Counted from the stretch's first letter, positions 1-7,520 are shown. The stretch is 7,783 nt of DNA from an uncultured Eubacteriales bacterium (GCA_900557175.1 USSL01000074.1:1-7783), one strand, 5' to 3'. Program-made: numbers and translations. Notes: generated by a model not told the origin, from the sequence alone.

Positions 1-1670
1 GCGAGCTTCACTGTATCGGTGCGACGACATTGGATGAGTACAGACAATATATTGAAAAGGATAAGGCGTTAGAGCGCCGTTTCCAGCCGGTGCTTGTGGA
101 TGAGCCGACTGTTGAAGATACGATATCTATTTTAAGAGGACTTAAGGAGCGCTATGAAGTGTTCCATGGCGTTAAGATTACAGATAACGCCCTCATTGCG
201 GCAGCGACGCTGTCAAACCGCTATATCAGCGACAGATTCCTGCCGGATAAGGCGATTGACCTTGTGGATGAAGCGTGTGCGATGATTAAGACAGAGCTTG
301 ATTCTATGCCGGCAGAGCTTGATGAGATTTCACGTAAAATTATGCAGCTTGAGATCGAGGAGGCAGCGCTTAAAAAAGAAGACGACCGTTTAAGTCAGGA
401 TCGTCTTGTGTCCATTCAGAACGAGATTGCACATATGCGGGATGATTTCCAGATTCAGAAAGCAAAGTGGGATGAGGATAAGAAGGCTGTGGAGAGTGTT
501 CAGCAGCTCCGTCAGCAGATTGAAGACCTTAACAAGCAGATTGAGGTGGCTCAGCGCAATTATGATCTTAACAAGGCGGCAGAGCTTCAGTACGGCAAAT
601 TGCCTCAGCTGAAGCAGCAGCTTGAACAGGAGGAAAATTATATCCATTTAAGAGATGATTCTCTTGTCCGTGAACAGGTGACGGATGATGAAATTTCAAA
701 AATTGTTTCACGGTGGACAGGTATTCCGGTTGCAAAGCTTACGGAAAGTGAGCGTAACAAGACGCTGAACCTTGATAAGCAGCTTCACAGACGTGTCATC
801 GGTCAGGATGAGGGCGTTGAGAAAGTGACAGAAGCTATTATACGTTCAAAAGCCGGTATTAAAGATGAAAATAAACCGATTGGTTCCTTTATGTTCTTAG
901 GACCGACAGGCGTCGGAAAGACAGAGCTTGCAAAGGCGCTTGCAGAGGCACTTTTTGATGATGAAAACAATATGGTGCGTATTGATATGTCGGAGTATAT
1001 GGAAAAGTTCTCCGTGTCAAGACTTATCGGAGCGCCTCCGGGATATGTGGGCTATGAGGAAGGCGGCCAGCTGACAGAGGCTGTGCGCCGCAAACCATAT
1101 TCCGTTGTTCTTTTTGATGAAATTGAAAAGGCACATCCTGATGTATTTAATGTTCTTTTACAGGTGCTTGATGACGGACGTATTACAGACTCACAGGGAC
1201 GCACGATCGACTTTAAAAATACGATTCTCATTATGACATCAAACATCGGCTCCGGCTATTTGCTTGATGGTATTGAGGAAGATGGTACAATCAGGCAGAG
1301 TGCACAGGACGAGGTCATGAATGATTTGCGCGCCCATTTCAGACCTGAGTTTTTAAATCGTCTTGACGAGATTATTATGTTTAAGCCGTTGACAAAGGCA
1401 GATATTGAAAATATTATCGCAATTATGGTGGCAAACTTGAATAAGCGTATTGCCGACAGAGAGCTGTTTATTGAAATTACCGACGAAGCGGCAGCGTTTA
1501 TCGTTGATAAGGGCTATGATCCGGTTTACGGCGCAAGACCGCTGAAGCGTTTTCTTCAGAAGCATGTTGAAACACTTGCCGGCCGCATGATACTGGCAGA
1601 TGAAGTCAAGCCGGGTGATACTATCGTTATAGATACAGACGGCGAAAAGCTGACAGCGCGTGTGAAGTAG
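1..1670 (+). CDS. clpB: ATP-dependent chaperone ClpB, C-terminal part (5' truncated by window edge)
   Basis: ClpB is a cytosolic hexameric AAA+ disaggregase that works with DnaK to pull proteins out of aggregates. The frame is open from base 3 and ends at TAG 1668-1670, giving 555 codons; E. coli ClpB has 857 residues, so roughly the first 300 (N domain and first Walker A) lie upstream. The TTG at 30 is an internal Leu codon, not a start. In order I see the end of AAA-1 with [11 protein letters not shown] and the arginine-finger segment ALERRFQPV (about 69-95), the AAA-1 small domain, a long charged Gln/Glu/Lys-rich coiled-coil middle domain (about 300-650) that marks ClpB rather than ClpA or ClpX, the linker WTGIPV, the AAA-2 Walker A GPTGVGKT (900-923), the pore-loop segment GYVGYEEGG, Walker [12 protein letters not shown] (about 1104-1136), the sensor segment MTSNIGS and the C-terminal D2 small domain. 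The visible part has no missing motif. Its promoter and any CtsR or HrcA sites would be outside the window. Confidence 0.97.
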   Translation, partial: ELHCIGATTLDEYRQYIEKDKALERRFQPVLVDEPTVEDTISILRGLKERYEVFHGVKITDNALIAAATLSNRYISDRFLPDKAIDLVDEACAMIKTELDSMPAELDEISRKIMQLEIEEAALKKEDDRLSQDRLVSIQNEIAHMRDDFQIQKAKWDEDKKAVESVQQLRQQIEDLNKQIEVAQRNYDLNKAAELQYGKLPQLKQQLEQEENYIHLRDDSLVREQVTDDEISKIVSRWTGIPVAKLTESERNKTLNLDKQLHRRVIGQDEGVEKVTEAIIRSKAGIKDENKPIGSFMFLGPTGVGKTELAKALAEALFDDENNMVRIDMSEYMEKFSVSRLIGAPPGYVGYEEGGQLTEAVRRKPYSVVLFDEIEKAHPDVFNVLLQVLDDGRITDSQGRTIDFKNTILIMTSNIGSGYLLDGIEEDGTIRQSAQDEVMNDLRAHFRPEFLNRLDEIIMFKPLTKADIENIIAIMVANLNKRIADRELFIEITDEAAAFIVDKGYDPVYGARPLKRFLQKHVETLAGRMILADEVKPGDTIVIDTDGEKLTARVK

Positions 1671-1688
1671 GATTTTTATGAGTAATGC

Positions 1689-1717
1689 TTGATTTTTAAA
1701 ATTTTGAATGATATACT
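1689..1717 (+). promoter_or_regulatory. Candidate sigma-A promoter for the ROK regulator gene
   Basis: TTGATT at 1689-1694 and TATACT at 1712-1717 are separated by exactly 17 bases, matching the -35/-10 consensus at 4 of 6 and 5 of 6 positions. Transcription would start near 1723-1725, giving a leader of about 100 bases before the ATG at 1823. The box lies only 18 bases after the clpB stop codon. Assignment is by consensus match only, in AT-rich DNA where chance matches are common. Confidence 0.5.
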
Positions 1718-1725
1718 AAAGAAAA

Positions 1726-1740
1726 TACTTTAATAAAGTA
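1726..1740. promoter_or_regulatory. Candidate ROK operator, copy 1 (perfect 7-bp palindrome)
   Basis: TACTTTAATAAAGTA is a palindrome with two perfect 7-base arms around one central A. It starts just after the predicted start point of the regulator promoter, where a bound repressor would block RNA polymerase. Its last 12 bases, TTTAATAAAGTA, recur exactly at 3136-3147 in front of the catabolic operon. The half-site TAATAAAG also repeats at 1742-1749, 11 bases (about one helical turn) downstream of 1731. ROK repressors are known to bind AT-rich palindromes; that the neighbouring regulator binds this one is inference. Confidence 0.5.
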
Positions 1741-1754
1741 ATAATAAAGCTGAA

Positions 1755-1801
1755 AGGTCAAAAAGCCGACGCGGGCTTGATTGCAGGCGGCTTTTTGACC
1801 T
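1755..1801 (+). terminator. Terminator-like hairpin between clpB and the ROK gene
   Basis: A perfect inverted repeat joins 1755-1768 (AGGTCAAAAAGCCG) with 1788-1801, around a 19-base loop. The core is a GCCG/CGGC stem flanked by A5 on the left and T5 on the right, the form of an intrinsic terminator that could act in both directions. It lies 85 bases past the clpB stop and would end clpB transcription. It is also downstream of the only good promoter seen for the ROK gene, so it may act as a partial terminator or attenuator in that leader. Confidence 0.7.
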
Positions 1802-1822
1802 GATATTTGTCAGGGGTATATC

Positions 1823-2950
1823 ATGAACAGAAAACAAACAACAAATATTGAGGTTAAGAAAAACAACAGAAACAGGGTATTCCGTTACATCTGCAGCCAC
1901 GATATGATATCAAATCCGGACATTGCCTACGAACTTAAGATGAGTCTTCCGACAGTGACACAGATGACAAAGGAGCTTATTGATAAAGGGCTGATTGAGG
2001 AAGCAGGTATTTTAAAATCAACAGGCGGGCGCAGGGCGAAGGCTTTGTCTGTTTTGAAAAATGTGCGGCAGGCGGTCGGACTTGATATTACAAAAAATCA
2101 CATAAGCTTTGTACTCACAAATCTTACAGGCGATGTTTTAAAATATGAGCGCATTTTTTATCCGTACAGCGGTGATGACGGCTATTATTGTGAAATCAGC
2201 CGTAAGCTTGAAAGGTTTTTGGATGAGAATGCAGTTGCGCGGGACAATCTTCTCGGTGTCGGCATCGCTTTTCCGGGAATTATTGATTTAGACAGAGGTA
2301 TCATTACAGATTCGCATATTCTTGGAGTGAAGGCACTTTTGTGTGAGTCAATCAGCCGGTTTTTTGCGTATCCGTGTTATTTTATCAATGATGCCAATGC
2401 AGGTGCTTATGCTGAAGGGGTTGGCTCGGACAAATCCCGCCGCTTTTTTTATTTGTCGCTGAGCAATACGGTCGGCGGCGCTTATTTTAACAGCGGTGTG
2501 CTTGAGCAGGGGACAAATTTCAGATGCGGCGAGGCCGGTCATATGACGCTTGTTCCTGACGGCGCACAGTGTTATTGCGGTAAAAAGGGCTGTATGGATG
2601 TCTATTGTTCGGCAAAAAAGCTTTCAGACGCGGCCGGCGGCCGGCTGGAGGACTTTTTTGAGGCGCTTAGTGCAGGCAATGAAGATCACAGGAAGCTTTG
2701 GGAAAGATACATATCTTATTTGGCGGCTGCCGTCAATAATATCCATATGATACTGGACTGTGATGTTATTTTGGGCGGCTATGTTGGCAGCCACATTGGG
2801 CCGTATTTGAGTGAAATACAAAAAAAGGTCGCAGAGCGCAATACATTTGCAGAATCCGGCAGCTTTGTCGGTGCATGCAGCTATAAAATCGGTGCCGCAG
2901 CACTTGGCGCAGCACTGGAAATCATTGAAAAATTTATAGAGCAGGTTTGA
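1823..2950 (+). CDS. ROK-family transcriptional regulator (NagC/XylR type)
   Basis: This is a 375-residue DNA-binding sugar-responsive regulator, the usual length for ROK repressors. ATG 1823 is preceded by AGGGG (1812-1816) at 6 bases. Residues about 17-62 form a winged helix-turn-helix with SLPTVTQMTKEL as recognition helix; the basic, Asn-rich tail before it is typical. Residues 83-375 are the ROK sugar-binding fold: FPGIIDLDRG (150-159), FINDANAGAYAEG (187-199) with the Asp that is catalytic in ROK kinases, GEAGH (236-240), and the zinc motif CYCGKKGC with Cys250, Cys252, Cys257 and His240 as likely ligands. The ATP-binding motifs are degenerate (GLDITKNH in place of DxGxT, and SNTVGGA in place of GTGxGxG), which fits a regulator rather than a sugar kinase. 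It sits directly upstream of a polyol-use operon in the same direction, with matching palindromes before both, so it is the likely local repressor. The effector cannot be read from sequence; a sugar or polyol of the pathway is inferred. Confidence 0.93.
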   Translation: MNRKQTTNIEVKKNNRNRVFRYICSHDMISNPDIAYELKMSLPTVTQMTKELIDKGLIEEAGILKSTGGRRAKALSVLKNVRQAVGLDITKNHISFVLTNLTGDVLKYERIFYPYSGDDGYYCEISRKLERFLDENAVARDNLLGVGIAFPGIIDLDRGIITDSHILGVKALLCESISRFFAYPCYFINDANAGAYAEGVGSDKSRRFFYLSLSNTVGGAYFNSGVLEQGTNFRCGEAGHMTLVPDGAQCYCGKKGCMDVYCSAKKLSDAAGGRLEDFFEALSAGNEDHRKLWERYISYLAAAVNNIHMILDCDVILGGYVGSHIGPYLSEIQKKVAERNTFAESGSFVGACSYKIGAAALGAALEIIEKFIEQV

Positions 2951-2958
2951 GAGGATGG

Positions 2959-2993
2959 AAGAAGTTTCCGGTAGAACGGGAGCTTCTTTTTTT
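2959..2993 (+). terminator. Rho-independent terminator of the ROK gene
   Basis: The stem pairs GAAGTTTCCG (2961-2970) with CGGGAGCTTC (2977-2986), ten base pairs including two G-U wobbles, with a 6-base loop. Two further A-T pairs extend its base, and seven Ts follow at 2987-2993. It begins 10 bases after the ROK stop codon and separates the regulator from the operon that follows. Confidence 0.88.
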
Positions 2994-3086
2994 GTGGGTT
3001 AAAAAAGATTTTGTGCAATACATACAAAAACAGGATATTAAAATTGTGGATATCTAATGAAGTTTAAGGATGAATACGAAATTATA

Positions 3087-3115
3087 TTGACAAAAATAAT
3101 GTCCGGGACTATTAT
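3087..3115 (+). promoter_or_regulatory. Strong sigma-A promoter of the polyol operon
   Basis: TTGACA at 3087-3092 is a perfect -35 box. TATTAT at 3110-3115 matches the -10 box at 5 of 6 positions, and the spacer is the ideal 17 bases. Transcription would start near 3121-3123, about 50 bases before the dehydrogenase ATG. A promoter this close to consensus is likely to need repression, which fits the operator-like element just downstream. Confidence 0.8.
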
Positions 3116-3132
3116 AAACATACATAATAAAA

Positions 3133-3147
3133 CTATTTAATAAAGTA
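3133..3147. promoter_or_regulatory. Candidate ROK operator, copy 2
   Basis: CTATTTAATAAAGTA matches the palindrome at 1726-1740 in 12 of 15 positions, and those 12 (TTTAATAAAGTA) are consecutive. Together with the preceding A it forms an imperfect palindrome ending in ACT and AGT. It starts about 10 bases after the predicted start point of the operon promoter, a position suited to repression by blocking elongation. Binding by the ROK protein is inferred from the repetition and the gene context, not shown. Confidence 0.5.
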
Positions 3148-3172
3148 TAAAATTATTTAGGAGGAAGCTATA

Positions 3173-4228
3173 ATGAACGGAAAAATGAAAGTGGCAGTTA
3201 TGAATGGTATTGGAAAAATGGGTTTTGAAGAAAGAGATATTCCAACCCCTAAGGACAACGAAGTGCTTGTGAAACTGGAATATGTCGGTATATGCGGCAG
3301 TGACTTACATTATTATGAAACCGGTGCTATCGGAGATTATATTGTAAAGCCGCCATTTGTACTTGGACATGAACCGGGCGGCGTTGTTGTTGAAGTCGGA
3401 TCGGATGTAAAGCATCTGAAAGTAGGTGACAGAGTTGCGCTTGAGCCGGGAAAGACTTGCGGCCATTGTGAATTTTGTAAGCAGGGAAAGTATAATCTCT
3501 GTCCGGATGTTGTGTTTTTTGCGACACCGCCGGTAGACGGCGTTTTTCAGGAGTATGTAGCGCATGAAGCAGATTTGTGCTTTAAGCTTCCTGAAAATGT
3601 AAGTACGCTTGAGGGGGCTTTAATCGAGCCGCTTGCAGTCGGTTTCCATGCGGCTATTCAGGGTGATGCACATTTAGGTCAAAAAGCAGTTGTTATGGGT
3701 GCAGGCTGTATCGGTCTTGTGTCAATGATGGCACTGAAAGCAAGAGGTGTATCGGAAGTTTATGTTGTAGACATTATGGAAAAACGTTTGGATAAGGCAA
3801 TGGAGCTTGGCGCTGACGGTGTGATTAATGGTGCAAAAGAAGATGTTTTAGAAGTTGTCAAGCAGCTGACAAACGGGGATGGCATGGATTTAGTTGTTGA
3901 GGCAGCCGGTACGGAAATTACGACGAGACAGGCAATCCATATGGCAAAAAAAGGTGCCAATATCGTACTGGTCGGCTACAGCAAATCCGGTGAAATGACA
4001 CTGCCGATGAGCCTTGTGCTGGATAAGGAACTGACATTTAAAACGGTTTTCCGTTATCGTCACATTTATCCGATGGCGATTGAGGCAGTGGCAGCGGGCA
4101 AAGTCAATTTAAAGGGTATTGTTACAGATATTTTCACATTGGATGAGGCACAGAAAGCAATGGATTATAGTGTAAATAATAAAGCGGATATCGTAAAAGC
4201 AGTTATAAAAATTGCAGAGGATAAATAG
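3173..4228 (+). CDS. Zinc-dependent polyol dehydrogenase, sorbitol/L-iditol 2-dehydrogenase-like
   Basis: This is a 351-residue cytosolic medium-chain dehydrogenase that likely oxidises a polyol to a ketose with NAD+, sorbitol to fructose being the best guess. The start follows AGGAGG (3159-3164) at 8 bases. The catalytic zinc site is Cys41 (GICGSD), His66-Glu67 (GHEPGG) and Glu152 (IEPLAVG). The structural zinc lobe is Cys96, Cys99, Cys102 and Cys110. The Rossmann motif GAGCIG is at 176-181, and Asp200 at the end of the second strand favours NAD over NADP. Features shared with mammalian sorbitol dehydrogenase are SDLHYYE (43-49), FFATPPVDG (115-123) and the FRY...YP segment (293-300) that contributes to polyol binding. 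Xylitol, D-arabitol or L-iditol remain possible substrates. It is the first gene of the operon, 30 bases before the transporter. The kinase downstream is of fructokinase type rather than a xylulokinase, which supports a fructose-yielding substrate. Confidence 0.92.
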   Translation: MNGKMKVAVMNGIGKMGFEERDIPTPKDNEVLVKLEYVGICGSDLHYYETGAIGDYIVKPPFVLGHEPGGVVVEVGSDVKHLKVGDRVALEPGKTCGHCEFCKQGKYNLCPDVVFFATPPVDGVFQEYVAHEADLCFKLPENVSTLEGALIEPLAVGFHAAIQGDAHLGQKAVVMGAGCIGLVSMMALKARGVSEVYVVDIMEKRLDKAMELGADGVINGAKEDVLEVVKQLTNGDGMDLVVEAAGTEITTRQAIHMAKKGANIVLVGYSKSGEMTLPMSLVLDKELTFKTVFRYRHIYPMAIEAVAAGKVNLKGIVTDIFTLDEAQKAMDYSVNNKADIVKAVIKIAEDK

Positions 4229-4258
4229 TTAAAGATGGTCTTTTCGGGGAGCGTATGA

Positions 4259-5640
4259 ATGATGGAAAATAAGGATACAAATATAAAAATACCACTGATC
4301 AGTAAAATTGCATATGGCATGGGCGATGTCGGATGTAATTTTAGCTGGATGTTTGTTGGAAACTTTTTAATGATTTTTTATACAGATGTCTTTGGTATTA
4401 GTATGAGCGCAGTGGCAGGACTCATGTTGTTTTCAAGATTTTGGGATGCAATTAATGATCCGGTGATTGGCGCGCTGAGTGACAAGACACATACAAGATG
4501 GGGCCGTTACAGGCCGTGGCTTCTCATCGCTGCACCGCTGACATCATTGATTTTGATACTTTCATTTTGGGCGCACCCGGAGTGGCCGTCGGCAGCGAAG
4601 ATTGTTTATATGACAGTGACTTACTGCATTTTAGTTTTAGGCTATACATGTGTTAATATTCCGTATGGCACATTATGCGGAGCGATGACTCAGAATATTG
4701 AGGAACGTGCAAAAATTAATACATTTCGTTCGGTGAGTGCCATGATTGCTATCGGGGTAATTAATATTATTACGATTCCTCTGATTGATATGTTTGGCAG
4801 AGAGAGTGCAAAGAGAGGCTATCTTCTGGTTGCAATCTTATATGGCTGTATTTTTGCAGCATGTCATATTTTTGCTTTGCAAAAACAAAAGAGGCTGTTG
4901 AGGTGCCGGAAAAAAAGAAAATTTCTCTGAAAACACAATTAAAAGCAGTTGCTCAGAATAAACCGTATTTAATTGCTGTAGCAGGACAGTTTTTATTTGG
5001 CGTCACACTTTATGGAAGAAATGCAGATGCGTTGTATTATTTTACATATGTTGAGGGTAATCAGGCGTTGTTCAGTACATATTCTTTATGTATTATTATT
5101 CCGTCGATTATCGGGGCAGCCTGTTTTCCGCCATTGTTTAAGCTTACAAATAATAAAGGACGCGCGGCATCTATATTTGCATTATTTACCGGCGTGAGCA
5201 TGTTTATGATGTACTTTTTCAGTGCTGTAAGTTCACCGGCAGCGTTTTACTTGTTTTCATGTCTTTCCCAGTTTTTCTTTTCCGGTTTTAATACGGCAAT
5301 TTATGCGATTATTCCGGATTGTGCTGAATATGGAGAATGGGAAACAGGGCTTCGCAATGATGGATTTCAATATGCTTTTATTTCCTTGGGAAATAAGGTC
5401 GGAATGGCAATAGGAACATCGGTTTTAGCAGCAGTACTTGGTGCCTGTGGCTATGTGGCTAATGTACAGCAGAATGCAACAGTTTTAGCAGTGATGAAAC
5501 ATTCGTTTACGACAATACCGGGAATTTTGTGGGTGATTACTGCAGTTGTTTTGTTTTTTTATCGTCTTAATAAAAAGTCATATAATAAAATTGTAAAGGA
5601 AATTAAAGATAGAAAGGACACAACAGTATGTACGATGTAA
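4259..5640 (+). pseudogene. GPH-family (MFS) sugar/polyol:cation symporter, split by a 1-base frameshift
   Basis: This is an inner-membrane symporter of the glycoside-pentoside-hexuronide family (relatives of MelB, LacS and XylP), about 460 residues if the frame is restored, the usual length. ATG 4259 follows GGGGAG (4246-4251) at 7 bases. The N-terminal half runs to TGA-free frame end at 4930 and contains family motifs GMGDVGCNFSW (20-30), FYTDVFGIS, FWDAINDPVIGALSD (61-75) and TRWGRYRPW (79-87), the conserved cytoplasmic loop. The C-terminal half, in the -1 frame and open from 4861 at least to TAA 5638-5640, begins with the central loop KTKEAVEVPEKKK and carries PDCAEYGEWETGLRNDG, a hallmark of the family. 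The two halves meet near 4868-4890 with no other loss. Every remaining part of the fold appears intact, so the break is either recent or a sequencing/assembly error; I list it as a pseudogene only on the sequence as given. Its end overlaps the kinase start by 13 bases, showing translational coupling. Substrate is not readable; the neighbours suggest a polyol. Confidence 0.85.
4868..4890 (+). other. Frameshift site in the symporter gene
   Basis: The upstream frame reads through CHIFALQKQ and the downstream frame through YFCFAKTKE. Adding one T to the T5 run at 4869-4873 gives a continuous AACHIFCFAKTKEAVEVP, which reads as a normal GPH central loop. An A5 run at 4881-4885 is a second possible place. 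Neither position forms a standard X-XXY-YYZ slippery heptamer in the upstream frame, so programmed -1 frameshifting is less likely than a mutation or sequence error. Confidence 0.75.
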
Positions 5641-6593
5641 CAGCGCTCGGCGAACTTCTGATTGATTTTATCGGGAATGGTAACAGCGGGCAGGGAAATC
5701 CTTTATTTGAGGCAAATCCCGGAGGCGCTCCGTGTAATGTGCTTGCAATGCTTGGAAAAATGGGTTATAAGACGGCATTTATCGGAAAAGTAGGGGCGGA
5801 TGCCTTTGGAAAAATGCTTTGTGATGTCCTCTGTGATTTGAATATAGAAACACAAGGGCTTATATATGACAGTGATATACCGACAACACTTGCTCTGGTA
5901 CATAATAAACCGGATGGGGACAGAGAATTTTCTTTTTACAGAAATCCGGGTGCTGATTTAATGCTGGGAAAGCAGGAAGTAAAGTATGATTTAATAAAGA
6001 ACTGCAAAATTTTTCATTTTGGTTCGTTATCAATGACGGCAAATCCGGCGAAAGAAGCGACAGAGGCGGCGGTTGATTATGCAAAAGTACATCATAAAAT
6101 AATTTCTTTTGATCCAAATTTGCGTGAGGCTTTATGGACAGATATTCATGCGGCAAAAGCTGCCATATGGTATGGCATTGGGCAGTGTGATATTTTAAAA
6201 ATCGCAGACAATGAAATCTGTTGGCTGACAGATGAGACAGATTTTGATAAGGGCGTAAAAATAATAAAGTCGCGGTCAGATGTCAGGCTGATTAATGTGA
6301 CGCTGGGCCGAGATGGAAGTATTGCTTATTACGGCGATAAAAAGGTGTATGCTGAAGCATTTTTAAATGAAAATACAATTGATACAACGGGAGCCGGCGA
6401 TACATTTTGTGCGTGTATTCTCGGAAAAATTTTAGAGTATGGTTTGGAAAATTTATCCGAGATGCAGCTTTATCAAATGCTGCAGATGGCAAATGCTGCA
6501 GCATCAATTGTAACAACGAAAAAAGGTGCATTACGTTCAATGCCGGAAATTTCTGAGATAGATAAAATGATTGAAAAAAGAGAAGACAAGTAA
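5628..6593 (+). CDS. PfkB-family carbohydrate kinase, probable fructokinase
   Basis: This is a 321-residue cytosolic ribokinase-fold kinase, typical length for ScrK-type fructokinases, expected to convert fructose to fructose 6-phosphate with ATP. ATG 5628 follows AAAGG (about 5613-5617) and overlaps the symporter end by 13 bases. The N terminus TALGELLIDFIG is the usual fructokinase opening. PfkB signature 1 is PGGAPCNVLAMLGKMG (31-46), followed by FIGKVGADAFG. RNPGAD (105-110) is the sugar-side loop, FDPNLREALW (161-170) is common in fructokinases, and signature 2 is DTTGAGDTF (252-260), with Asp258 as catalytic base and the GAGD anion hole. NAAAS near 289-293 completes the ATP site. All key residues are present. 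In context it would phosphorylate the fructose made by the dehydrogenase at 3173. Other ketose or 2-keto-sugar substrates (such as 2-keto-3-deoxygluconate) are possible but less supported. No terminator is visible after it. Confidence 0.92.
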   Translation: MYDVTALGELLIDFIGNGNSGQGNPLFEANPGGAPCNVLAMLGKMGYKTAFIGKVGADAFGKMLCDVLCDLNIETQGLIYDSDIPTTLALVHNKPDGDREFSFYRNPGADLMLGKQEVKYDLIKNCKIFHFGSLSMTANPAKEATEAAVDYAKVHHKIISFDPNLREALWTDIHAAKAAIWYGIGQCDILKIADNEICWLTDETDFDKGVKIIKSRSDVRLINVTLGRDGSIAYYGDKKVYAEAFLNENTIDTTGAGDTFCACILGKILEYGLENLSEMQLYQMLQMANAAASIVTTKKGALRSMPEISEIDKMIEKREDK

Positions 6594-6643
6594 AAGCGTC
6601 AATCATCATCTTTTCCGCCAGCCATTTTTCACGCAGATATCAC

Positions 6644-6673
6644 TTGACTGTAAAGTAACCAGAGGCCTATCAT
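6644..6673 (+). promoter_or_regulatory. Candidate promoter for the second dehydrogenase
   Basis: TTGACT at 6644-6649 and TATCAT at 6668-6673, 18 bases apart, each match consensus at 5 of 6 positions. They lie in the 109-base gap after the kinase, which contains no visible terminator. The second dehydrogenase may thus be transcribed both by read-through from the operon and from its own start near 6680. Confidence 0.45.
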
Positions 6674-6702
6674 AAAAATAAAAAAGACAGAGGTGTTTAA
6701 TT

Positions 6703-7520
6703 TTGAAAAGTGCAGTGTTTTATGGAAAGCATGACTTGCGTGTGGAGGAACATGCGCGGCCAAAGGTCGGGGCGCATGATGTTCTTATTCAAGTAAAGGC
6801 GTGCGGTGTGTGCGGTACGGATGTACATATTTATGAGGGCGATGAGGGCGCGGCCGAGGTCACGCCGCCGACGATTCTCGGACATGAGTTTTCGGGTGTC
6901 GTTTGTGAGGTCGGAGAAGCGGTAATGGCGTATAAGGCAGGCGACAGAGTCTGTATAGATCCGAACTGTTACTGCGGTGCATGTGAGCCGTGCAGAAATG
7001 GTGTGGTGCATTACTGCGAGCATATGATTGGCTACGGAACAACAGAAAACGGCGGTTTCGCCGAATACTGTGCGGTCAATGAACGGCAGGTGTATAAGCT
7101 CGGCGAGCATACATCTTTTGAGCAGGGAGCGATGACAGAGCCGGTGGCCTGCTGCCTGCACGGCATTGATATGTGCAATATCCGTCCGGGACATCAGGTT
7201 GCTGTCATTGGCGGCGGTATGATCGGGCTTTTGATGGTCCAGCTTGCAAAACTGGCCGGAGCGGCAAAGGTCGCCCTTCTTGAACCGGTGGAGAGCAAAA
7301 GAGAAGTCGGTTTCAAGCTTGGCGCAGATGTCTGCATTGATCCGCTGCATGAAGATGTAAATGCGAGGCTGAAAGAGAGCGGTCTGACATGGATCAACAC
7401 GGTTATTGAGTGTGTCGGCCGGCCGTCAACGATTGAGCAGGCGATTGATATTGCCGGCAATAAGGCGGTTGTGATGATGTTCGGTCTTACAAAACCGGAC
7501 GAAACGATTGCTGTGAAACC
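6703..7520 (+). CDS. Zinc-dependent medium-chain alcohol/polyol dehydrogenase, 3' end lost at a chimeric junction
   Basis: This is a second cytosolic NAD(P)-dependent zinc alcohol dehydrogenase. The start is TTG 6703, chosen because AGGTG (6691-6695) precedes it by 7 bases and the protein begins [16 protein letters not shown], a normal family N terminus. The catalytic zinc site is Cys37 (GVCGTD), His61-Glu62 (GHEFSG) and Glu146 (TEPVAC). The structural zinc lobe is Cys91, Cys94, Cys97 and Cys105. The Rossmann motif GGGMIG spans 170-175, with Glu194 after the second strand favouring NAD. About 273 native residues remain of the usual 340 or so, ending at [10 protein letters not shown]. The reading frame stays open to TGA 7669-7671, but the last roughly 50 codons are the reverse strand of an enolase gene and are not part of this protein. 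It resembles sorbitol, threonine and butanediol dehydrogenases equally; the substrate cannot be assigned. Codon use is somewhat more GC-rich than in the operon before it. Confidence 0.88.
7501..7520. other. Chimeric junction between dehydrogenase and enolase
   Basis: The 20 bases GAAACGATTGCTGTGAAACC read as ETIAVK(P) in the dehydrogenase on the + strand and as GFTAIVS of enolase on the - strand. Both are plausible native residues, so the two source sequences may share up to about 20 bases here. Left of it only the dehydrogenase makes sense; right of it only enolase does. Such a short shared stretch is what a k-mer assembler or a template switch would use to join unrelated DNA. Confidence 0.85.

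Noticed and set aside
30..32. TTG at 30 as the start codon of a short ClpB-like gene
   Set aside because: The frame is open to the window edge and the codons before it encode ELHCIGATT, the normal continuation of ClpB, so the TTG is internal.
3071..3084. TGAATACGAAATTA as a CcpA catabolite-repression site (cre)
   Set aside because: It has the central CG but about three mismatches to the TGWAANCGNTNWCA consensus, too weak to claim.
4869..4890. Programmed -1 ribosomal frameshifting to make the full symporter
   Set aside because: No X-XXY-YYZ slippery heptamer is in the correct frame, and I see no strong stem-loop just downstream; a one-base deletion or sequence error explains it better.
5860..6609. 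Reverse-strand open frames of 98 and 105 codons opposite the kinase
   Set aside because: They lie opposite an intact PfkB gene with clear signatures, have no Shine-Dalgarno support that I could see and no recognisable motifs.
6642..6656. ACTTGACTGTAAAGT before the second dehydrogenase as a third ROK operator
   Set aside because: It shares the TAAAGTAA half but its arms are two bases further apart than in the palindrome at 1726-1740 and it largely overlaps a -35 box, so chance is as likely.
6697..7350. A 217-codon reverse-strand open frame opposite the second dehydrogenase
   Set aside because: It is the mirror of a zinc dehydrogenase with complete motifs on the + strand, its translation resembles no family and is rich in His, Cys and Arg as antisense frames often are.
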